This document shows positions 1 to 4,370 of a DNA stretch of 7,006 nt, in pieces (position 1 is the first letter of the stretch; the number at the start of each line of letters is the position of its first letter). The position numbers and the translations under genes were made by a program. The notes beneath the pieces are model-generated. The model was given only the letters and a program-made list of their open reading frames with translations, did not search any database and was not told the DNA's origin. This stretch comes from Planctomycetota bacterium (GTDB lineage: Bacteria > Planctomycetota > Phycisphaerae > WQYP01): assembly GCA_021838985.1 (NCBI GenBank), contig JAKCCC010000098.1, forward strand, positions 1 through 7,006, given 5' to 3'.

Positions 1-1
1 G

Positions 2-1156
2 GGCATCGCCGCGGGCCTCCGCGCCGCGCAAGAGGCTTTGCTGGCCGCCAACGCCGCGGATCTGAAACAGGCTCGCGCGGACAACCTGCCGCCGGCCCTG
101 CTGGCGCGGCTGGCGCTGGACGGGACCAAAATTGAAGCCATGGCCCACAGCGTGGAAGAAATTGCCGGCCAGGTGGATCCGGTCGGCCAGACCATCACCG
201 CCTACGATCGGCCCAATGGTCTGCGGATCGAAAAGCGGCGGGTACCCATTGGGGTCATCGCGATTATTTATGAAAGCCGTCCCAATGTCACCAGTGACGC
301 CGCCGCCTTATGCCTTAAGAGCGGCAATGCCTGCATCCTGCGCGGTGGAAAAGAGGCGCTGCGCAGCAATCTGGCGGTCGCGGGCGTGATTCAGGCAGCG
401 CTCCGGTCGTCGGGCCTCGATTCCAGCACCGTACAACTGGTCGAAACCACCGATCACGCGGCGGTCGGGGCGTTGGTGACCGCCCAAGGGCTGGTGGACC
501 TGGTGATTCCCCGCGGCGGGGAGGCGCTGATTCAGGCCGTGGTGCGCCAGGCGAGCGTTCCGGTGATCAAGCATTACAAGGGGGTTTGCCACGTATATAT
601 CGACAAGGACGCCGATCCGGACATGGCGGTCAAGGTGGCGTACAGCGCCAAAGTGGACGGCTGCGCCGTGTGCAATACGGCGGAGTGCATCCTGGTACAC
701 ACCGCGATCGCGCCCCAGGTCTTGCCGCGCCTGGCGGCGCGCTACCGCCAGGCCAAGGTTCAGATGCGGGCTGACGCCCGCAGCCTGGGGTTGTTACAGG
801 ACGCCCAATTGGCCAGGGATTCCGACTGGGGGCAGGAATTCCTGGACCTGATTGTGGCCATCAAACAGGTCACGTCGCTGGACGAAGCGCTGGCCCATAT
901 CGCGCAGTATGGCTCCGGCCATACGGATGCGATTATCACGACCAATCTGGCGGCGGCGAACAAATTCGTACAGCAGGTGGATTCCTCCAGCGTGATGGTT
1001 AACGCCTCGACCCGCTGGGCGGACGGCTACGAATATGGCTTAGGCGCGGAAATCGGCATCAGCACGGACAAACTGCATGCCCGCGGGCCGATGGGTGCGG
1101 CGGATTTGTGCACCTATAAATATATCGTGACGGGACAAGGGCATATCCGCGCCTGA
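2..1156 (+). CDS. proA: Gamma-glutamyl phosphate reductase, 5'-truncated by the window edge
   Basis: ProA reduces gamma-glutamyl phosphate to glutamate 5-semialdehyde with NADPH, the second step of proline biosynthesis from glutamate, in the cytoplasm. The frame is open from base 2 and ends at TGA 1154-1156, giving 384 visible residues. The family is usually about 415-420 residues, so roughly 30 N-terminal residues and the true start lie outside; the TTG at 38 is internal because homologous sequence (AAQEALLAANAADL) runs through it. Diagnostic blocks are VPIGVIAIIYESRPNVT, ALCLKSGNACILRGGKEA, IPRGGEALI, VPVIKHYKGVCHVYID and, near the C-terminus, GLGAEIGISTDKLHARGPMG. The catalytic cysteine of this aldehyde-dehydrogenase-like fold should be the Cys of AVCNTAE, codon 671-673. 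Two extra cysteines flank it (GCAVCNTAEC). proB, a common partner, is not visible. Assignment by family motifs is secure. Confidence 0.96.
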   Translation, partial: GIAAGLRAAQEALLAANAADLKQARADNLPPALLARLALDGTKIEAMAHSVEEIAGQVDPVGQTITAYDRPNGLRIEKRRVPIGVIAIIYESRPNVTSDAAALCLKSGNACILRGGKEALRSNLAVAGVIQAALRSSGLDSSTVQLVETTDHAAVGALVTAQGLVDLVIPRGGEALIQAVVRQASVPVIKHYKGVCHVYIDKDADPDMAVKVAYSAKVDGCAVCNTAECILVHTAIAPQVLPRLAARYRQAKVQMRADARSLGLLQDAQLARDSDWGQEFLDLIVAIKQVTSLDEALAHIAQYGSGHTDAIITTNLAAANKFVQQVDSSSVMVNASTRWADGYEYGLGAEIGISTDKLHARGPMGAADLCTYKYIVTGQGHIRA

Positions 1157-1327
1157 TACCGGGCCGGGCGACTGGGGGCGGAAGGACGAAGGGGCCGGGC
1201 CGAACCGACGTGGCGGACACGGGGGCACGGAGACCCAGGGACGGTGGACCCCCGTAACCCAACCACGGCGAAACCAGCTACCGAAACCAAAGCCCAGGGA
1301 TGAAAATATGAGGCGATGTAAATACGT
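1157..1327. other. Intergenic spacer, G-rich, with a possible hairpin
   Basis: This 171-base gap follows proA. Its first 45 bases are G-rich on the + strand, with runs of three or more G at 1161-1163, 1166-1168, 1174-1178, 1191-1194 and 1197-1199. Further on, ACGGGGG (1219-1225) can pair with CCCCCGT (1249-1255), extended inward by CAC/GTG (1226-1228 with 1244-1246) after a two-base bulge. No T-run follows, so it is not a canonical intrinsic terminator. The last 30 bases are more AT-rich and lead into the next gene, but I see no convincing -35/-10 pair. Confidence 0.5.
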
Positions 1328-2272
1328 ATGAAAGCCATGATCATCACCGCCAACGGGCCGCCGGAAGTGTTCCAGGAACAGGAACTTCCCATTCCGGAAC
1401 CTGCCGCGGATCAACTGCTGGTTGAAGTCCATGCCGTCTCGGTGAATCCCGTTGACTACAAAATCCGCCGCAGCGGTCTTTTTGGCTATGGCCCGGGCAG
1501 CGTGCTGGGATTCGACGCCGCCGGGATTGTCAAGAAAGTCGGCGCCGCGGTGCGGGACTTTAAGCCGGGCGACGCAGTATTTTACTGTCCTGACTTTTCT
1601 GGCCCCGGGGCCAATGCCCAATATCACGTTACCACCGCGGCCATAGTCGCACCTAAACCGGTCAATTTGAGCTTGATGGAGGCGGCCGCGGTCCCCTTGG
1701 CGGCCATGACCGCGTGGGATGGCCTGATGGAACGCGGTGGTCTGCGGTTGGGGCAAACCATTCTGATCCACGGCGCCTCCGGTGGGGTGGGTTCCTGGGC
1801 GGTGCAACTGGCCCATGCCGCCGGCGCCTATGTGTTCGGCGTGTGCTCCGCGGCGAATGTGGCGCTGGTGCGTTCGCTTGGAGCCGATTACGTCATCGAC
1901 CGCCGGCAGCGGGACTTTGCCGAGGTGGTAAGGAAAGAAACGGCGGGCGAAGGGGTAGACCTGGTTTACGACTGTGTCGGCGGTGATGTGGTAGCGCGTT
2001 CCATGGACCTCGTCAAACCGATGGGCCGCATTGTTACGATCGTGAATCCCAGTGGCGATTTGAGCCTGGGGTATCGAAAGAACTTGAGCCTCCAGTACGA
2101 ATTTCTGCGTCGCAGGAGACAGTATCTGATAGCGCTGAAAGCACTGCTGGAGCGGCAGATCATCAAACCCGTGATCAGCCGGGTGTTGCCGTTGGAACAG
2201 GTGGCCCAAGCCCACCGCGCCCTGGAAGCCGGCGGCGGTTTCGGAAAGATAGTGCTGACCGTGGGGCATTAA
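1328..2272 (+). CDS. Zinc-free medium-chain dehydrogenase/reductase, quinone oxidoreductase-like
   Basis: This 314-residue protein belongs to the medium-chain dehydrogenase/reductase superfamily, whose members move hydride between NAD(P)H and a quinone, enone or alcohol. The N-terminal GroES-like catalytic domain (about residues 1-120) has SVNPVDYKIRRSG and VLGFDAAG (59-66), where zinc alcohol dehydrogenases carry Cys and GHE ligands. Zinc catalysis is therefore unlikely, as in the QOR/zeta-crystallin branch. The Rossmann domain carries the nucleotide loop GASGGVG at 149-155, then LGADYVIDRR (185-193 region) and VYDCVGGD (213-220). The C-terminal LEAGGGFGKIVLTV is a typical family ending. Length is normal (about 310-340). 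The ATG at 1328 is preceded by an in-frame stop (TAA 1319-1321), so no longer start is possible nearby. Its Shine-Dalgarno is poor (GAGG at 1310-1313, 14 bases away). The substrate cannot be inferred. The 171-base gap from proA argues against tight coupling. Confidence 0.9.
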   Translation: MKAMIITANGPPEVFQEQELPIPEPAADQLLVEVHAVSVNPVDYKIRRSGLFGYGPGSVLGFDAAGIVKKVGAAVRDFKPGDAVFYCPDFSGPGANAQYHVTTAAIVAPKPVNLSLMEAAAVPLAAMTAWDGLMERGGLRLGQTILIHGASGGVGSWAVQLAHAAGAYVFGVCSAANVALVRSLGADYVIDRRQRDFAEVVRKETAGEGVDLVYDCVGGDVVARSMDLVKPMGRIVTIVNPSGDLSLGYRKNLSLQYEFLRRRRQYLIALKALLERQIIKPVISRVLPLEQVAQAHRALEAGGGFGKIVLTVGH

Positions 2273-2351
2273 ATCTGTTGTTTCAGCACAAGGAACGTGC
2301 AGCATTATTACGTCTGTCCCCCGAAATCAATATGGACGGATGTGTTCCCCG

Positions 2352-2355
2352 CTAG
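2352..2355. repeat. CTAG at left edge of the IS, candidate target-site duplication
   Basis: CTAG lies immediately outside the left GAGTCTGTCC terminus and is repeated at 3897-3900. Because CTAG is its own reverse complement, sequence alone cannot tell a 4-bp direct target duplication from the outer 4 bp of the inverted repeat. Confidence 0.6.
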
Positions 2356-2375
2356 GAGTCTGTCCAAGTAATAGC
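2352..2375 (+). repeat. Left terminal inverted repeat of the IS (including CTAG)
   Basis: Begins CTAGGAGTCTGTCCAAG and runs to C2375. It matches the reverse complement of 3877-3900 at all 24 positions. It should be a transposase binding and cleavage site. Confidence 0.93.
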
Positions 2376-2387
2376 TATTGACATGCA

Positions 2388-2396
2388 TGGTATGGT
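2388..2396 (+). promoter_or_regulatory. Candidate extended -10 promoter of the transposase
   Basis: TGGTATGGT contains the extended -10 pattern TGN followed by TATGGT, a four-of-six match to TATAAT. Transcription would start near 2403, just before the ribosome binding site. No -35 element lies at the right distance. The nearby TTGACA (2378-2383) is only 7 bases upstream of this hexamer and has no -10 at 16-18 bases. Tentative. Confidence 0.3.
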
Positions 2397-2410
2397 AGGG
2401 GCAGAGGAAT

Positions 2411-2415
2411 GGAGG
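2411..2415 (+). promoter_or_regulatory. Ribosome binding site of the transposase, decides its start
   Basis: GGAGG ends 8 bases before the ATG at 2424, an ideal spacing. The in-frame ATG at 2409 overlaps this motif and has only AGAGG one base away, so it cannot use it. Family proteins also begin with the MSKTYRP-type sequence encoded from 2424. Confidence 0.75.
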
Positions 2416-2423
2416 CCCGGCTG

Positions 2424-3740
2424 ATGAGTAAAACCTACCGCCCCTGGAATCCGGATCAGCAGTGGTTGTTGCCGCCGTCGCCCCGGGATTGGCTAGCGCC
2501 GGATGACTTGGTCTATTTCGTGATGGACGTGGTCGGGCAACTGGACCTGACGGCCATTACCGGCGGCTATGGGCAAAGCGACCGCGGTTTTCCGCCCTTT
2601 CATCCGCGGATGATGGTCTGTCTACTGATCTACGCCTACAGCATGGGGGTTCGGTCCTCACGGCAGATGGCCCAACGGTGCCAGCGGGATGTGGCCTTTC
2701 GGGTGATCGTGGGCGCGGACGCGCCGGACTTCCGCACCATCAGCCTGTTCCGCCAGACGCATCTGGCGGCATTTTCGGAACTGTTTGTGCAGGTGCTGCA
2801 AATCGCCCGGCAGGCGGGGTTGGTGAAGCTGGGGCATGTGTCGCTGGACGGGACCAAGATTAAGGCCAACGCCAGCCGGCATAAGGCCATGAGTTACGGG
2901 CGGATGCAGGAGGAGGAGGCGCGGCTCAAGGAGGAAATTGCGGCCCTGCTGGCGCAGGCGGAGGCGACCGACGCCGCGGAGGATGGCCGCTACGGCCCCG
3001 CACGGCGCGGCGATGAACTGCCCCAGGAACTGGCGCGGCGGCAGGAACGGCTGGCCAGGATTCAGGCGGCCCAACGGGCCCTGGAGGAACGGGCCCGGCA
3101 GAAACAAGAGGCCGAGCCCGGCGGCCTCGGGGGCCGGCCGGTGCAGGTGGAGGCCAAGGCGCAGTACAACTTCACGGATCCGGAAAGCCGGATCATGCCG
3201 GCCAACAATAAAGGCTGGGATCAGAGCGGCAACGCCCAGGCGGTGGTCGATGCGCAAGCGCAGATCATTGTGGCGGCGGACGTAACGGATCAGGCCACCG
3301 ATGTCCAGCAGGTTCAGCCGATGCTGACGCAGGCGCAGGCCAACGTGGGAGCCGAAGCGAAGCTGGATAAGGTCTCCATCGATGCGGGTTACTTCAGCGA
3401 GGCGAACGTCCAGTGGCTGGAGCAAGCGGGGTTGGACGGCTACGTGGCCACAGGGCGTCTGAAGCACCACACGCGGATCGCCGCGGCGCCGCGGGGCCGG
3501 ATTCCGCGGGACCTAAGCGTCAAAGAGCGCATGGCCCGGAAACTGCGGACCCGGAAGGGCCGCGCCGTTTACGCTTGGCGGAAAGTAGTCGTGGAACCGG
3601 TGTTCGGGCAATTAAAACGGGTGCTGGGCTTCCGGCAATTCCTGCTGCGCGGCTTGCGGCAAATGCGCGGGGAATGGCGTCTGGCGTGCCTGGGTTACAA
3701 CGTTCGCCGGCTCTTCGGTCTGGGGTTGGCGGTGGCCTAA
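2424..3740 (+). CDS. IS1182-family DDE transposase
   Basis: This 438-residue transposase should cut and rejoin the element ends. Start 2424 is chosen over the in-frame ATG at 2409 because GGAGG lies 8 bases upstream and the family begins MSKTYRPWNPDQ. Residues 1-110 form the N-terminal InsH/DUF772-like region (LLPPSPRDWL, FHPRMMVCLLIYAY). The likely DDE triad is D142 in VSLDGTKIKANAS, D320 in VSIDAGYFSE and E391 in VVEPVFGQLK. Between the first two acidic residues lies a charged, probably coiled-coil stretch (about 158-230, rich in E, R, Q and A), followed by the family block MPANNKGWDQSGNAQAVVDA (258-277). The end, FRQFLLRGLRQMRGEW, is also typical. There is no frameshift, no internal stop and no missing catalytic residue, so it should be functional. 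The triad assignment follows family pattern, not structure. Confidence 0.93.
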   Translation: MSKTYRPWNPDQQWLLPPSPRDWLAPDDLVYFVMDVVGQLDLTAITGGYGQSDRGFPPFHPRMMVCLLIYAYSMGVRSSRQMAQRCQRDVAFRVIVGADAPDFRTISLFRQTHLAAFSELFVQVLQIARQAGLVKLGHVSLDGTKIKANASRHKAMSYGRMQEEEARLKEEIAALLAQAEATDAAEDGRYGPARRGDELPQELARRQERLARIQAAQRALEERARQKQEAEPGGLGGRPVQVEAKAQYNFTDPESRIMPANNKGWDQSGNAQAVVDAQAQIIVAADVTDQATDVQQVQPMLTQAQANVGAEAKLDKVSIDAGYFSEANVQWLEQAGLDGYVATGRLKHHTRIAAAPRGRIPRDLSVKERMARKLRTRKGRAVYAWRKVVVEPVFGQLKRVLGFRQFLLRGLRQMRGEWRLACLGYNVRRLFGLGLAVA

Positions 3741-3876
3741 AGGTCGGGGCAGGGCCGGACCGTGGTTTTTCCGGCCGATGGGGGCCCCTACTGGCCCCGC
3801 GCTGATCGTCTCCCACACCTCAAGGCGATGCGTCACCCCGGTTGGTCGGTTGGAACTGGCTCTACGTGTGTCGCCG
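3741..3876. other. Non-coding right end of the IS
   Basis: These 136 bases lie between the transposase stop and the right inverted repeat and show no gene. GGCCGGA (3753-3759) can pair with TCCGGCC (3770-3776) around a 10-base loop just after the stop. No T-run follows, so it is at most a weak transcript-end or anti-read-through structure. Confidence 0.4.
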
Positions 3877-3900
3877 GCTATTACTTGGACAGACTCCTAG
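3877..3900 (-). repeat. Right terminal inverted repeat of the IS (including CTAG)
   Basis: Read on the minus strand from 3900, it begins CTAGGAGTCTGTCCAAG and equals the left repeat at all 24 positions. Confidence 0.93.
3897..3900. repeat. CTAG at right edge of the IS, candidate target-site duplication
   Basis: Second copy of CTAG, directly outside the right terminus. On removal of the IS and one CTAG, the flanks join as CCCCGCTAGGGGGG, an imperfect palindrome centred on CTAG. Confidence 0.6.
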
Positions 3901-3984
3901 GGGGGCATGACAGATTTGGTTGGCCGGTGCCGGTTCCAGTGCGCCCTTTTCGCGCCGCGGGGTAAGGACGGCAAGTCATTTCCC

Positions 3985-4020
3985 TGGCCCGGAGGTCGCC
4001 TGGGGCGGCCTTCCGGGCTA
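3985..4020 (+). repeat. Large imperfect hairpin, first of three GTCGCC stem-loops
   Basis: GCCCGGAGGTCGCC (3987-4000) pairs with GGCGGCC (4004-4010) and TCCGGGC (4012-4018) around loop TGG. The stem has 14 pairs, one bulged T (4011) and one T-G wobble. T3985-A4020 and G3986-T4019 extend it. The apex is GTCGCC, TGG, GGCGGC. No T-run follows, so it is not a typical intrinsic terminator. Confidence 0.6.
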
Positions 4021-4091
4021 CGCCAAGCCCTACGGCATTTCCGCACCGCTGATCGGGTAGCGCTTGGCGGGTGTAACGGCTGCGGCGGTTG

Positions 4092-4120
4092 TTGCCTGTC
4101 CGGCGTAAAGTTTGTATTTT
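4092..4120 (+). promoter_or_regulatory. Candidate sigma70-like promoter for the acyl-CoA synthetase gene
   Basis: TTGCCT (4092-4097) and TATTTT (4115-4120) are separated by exactly 17 bases; each matches its consensus at four of six positions. It lies in a locally AT-rich patch of GC-rich DNA. Transcription from here would start near 4127 and give a leader of about 245 bases containing three of the four hairpins of this region. Two imperfect hexamers make this tentative. Confidence 0.35.
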
Positions 4121-4144
4121 AAGTGAAGTTGGGGACCAGCGCGG

Positions 4145-4158
4145 GTCGCCGTGGCGAC
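4145..4158 (+). repeat. Perfect 6-bp stem-loop, second GTCGCC hairpin
   Basis: GTCGCC (4145-4150) and GGCGAC (4153-4158) pair perfectly around GT. As RNA the two-base loop is tight, so the terminal pair may open. As DNA it is a short inverted repeat that a dimeric regulator could bind. Confidence 0.5.
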
Positions 4159-4202
4159 TAAACTACGCCGACAACTGAAACACATAGCCCCCGCGTCGCA
4201 GA

Positions 4203-4217
4203 GTCGCCTTGGGTGAC
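4203..4217 (+). repeat. 6-bp stem-loop, third GTCGCC hairpin
   Basis: GTCGCC (4203-4208) pairs with GGTGAC (4212-4217) around TTG, with one G-T wobble. It has the same 5' arm as the hairpins at 3995 and 4145. Confidence 0.5.
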
Positions 4218-4270
4218 CTATGCCGAGGGTAACGGTCCGCCGAACATCGGAATCCTTGCGACCTAAGAAA

Positions 4271-4289
4271 TCTTCGCGCCGCGCGAAGA
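4271..4289. other. Perfect 8-bp palindrome upstream of the acyl-CoA synthetase gene
   Basis: TCTTCGCG (4271-4278), CCG, CGCGAAGA (4282-4289) is an inverted repeat with no mismatch, 81 bases before the start codon. On the + strand no T-run follows. On the minus strand the stem is followed by TTTCTT, which resembles a weak terminator, yet no minus-strand gene is present to be terminated. An operator or leader-RNA hairpin is equally possible. Confidence 0.5.
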
Positions 4290-4356
4290 AACGCGGAGAT
4301 GGGGCACAGAGTCTACGCGTGGGGCAAGTACGCTTTAGGGGGTCAGGGGAGCAGAT

Positions 4357-4363
4357 AAGGGAG
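4357..4363 (+). promoter_or_regulatory. Ribosome binding site of the acyl-CoA synthetase/acetyltransferase gene
   Basis: AAGGGAG ends 7 bases before the ATG at 4371. An in-frame TAA at 4356-4358 overlaps it, so translation in this frame cannot begin further upstream. Confidence 0.8.
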
Positions 4364-4370
4364 TACCACC

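Larger units (their letters stand above)
2356..3896 (+). mobile_element. Complete IS1182-family insertion sequence, about 1541 bp
   Basis: The element carries one uninterrupted transposase gene between terminal inverted repeats. Bases 2352-2375 are identical to the reverse complement of 3877-3900 over 24 positions, or 20 if the flanking CTAG is counted as target duplication. Termini read GAGTCTGTCCAAGTAATAGC. The first mismatch falls at 2376/3876. Size and the transposase (an N-terminal InsH/DUF772-like part, a long charged insert and a C-terminal VEPVFGQLK block) fit the IS1182 family. With no frameshift in the gene and matching ends, it looks recent and potentially active. It sits in the intergenic region between the oxidoreductase and the acyl-CoA synthetase gene and breaks no recognisable coding sequence. 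Without it the gap would be about 553 bp. The name of the individual IS needs a search. Confidence 0.93.
3901..4370. other. 470-base non-coding, structured region upstream of the acyl-CoA synthetase gene
   Basis: No convincing gene lies here on either strand. The region contains three stem-loops with a shared GTCGCC-type 5' arm (within 3985-4020, 4145-4158 and 4203-4217), a perfect 8-bp palindrome (4271-4289), a possible promoter (4092-4120) and the ribosome binding site of the next gene (4357-4363). I do not recognise tRNA, tmRNA, 6S RNA or any riboswitch class. A frame of 71 codons from 3907 has a Cys-rich end (CNGCGGCC), but its purine run is only one base from the ATG and I do not accept it. 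The stretch probably holds upstream regulation, a long leader or an unrecognised small RNA. Confidence 0.5.

Noticed and set aside
116..146. Short similarity between proA (LDGTKIEA) and the transposase (LDGTKIKA at 2846-2869)
   Set aside because: Only about eight codons long; each peptide fits the conserved pattern of its own family, so chance convergence is the simplest reading.
1040..2305. Minus-strand open frame of 421 codons across the end of proA and the oxidoreductase gene
   Set aside because: Shadow frame: it crosses two well-supported + strand genes and the spacer, and no family motif is visible.
2378..2383. Perfect -35 hexamer TTGACA just inside the left IS end
   Set aside because: No -10-like hexamer lies 15-18 bases downstream (the positions read GGGCAG to GCAGAG), and the TATGGT present is only 7 bases away. 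It could matter only if another -10 were joined to it.
2409..2423. Upstream ATG at 2409 as the transposase start
   Set aside because: It overlaps the GGAGG that serves the ATG at 2424 and has no well-spaced binding site of its own. The extra residues MEARL are not typical of the family.
2658..3470. Minus-strand open frame of 270 codons inside the transposase gene
   Set aside because: Antisense to conserved transposase motifs, with R/L/H-rich low-information translation.
3907..4122. Possible 71-residue protein with a Cys-rich end (CNGCGGCC) just right of the IS
   Set aside because: The purine run AGGGGGG is only one base from the ATG, the frame covers a large hairpin, and no homology is recognisable. 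The cysteines may simply reflect TGC/TGT in GC-rich DNA.
4312..4345. ACGCTTTAG near 4330, together with an earlier ACTACGCCGACAAC-like stretch, recalls part of tmRNA
   Set aside because: The tmRNA 5' and 3' signatures (tRNA-like ends, T-loop GGTTCAA-type sequence, resume codon context) are absent.
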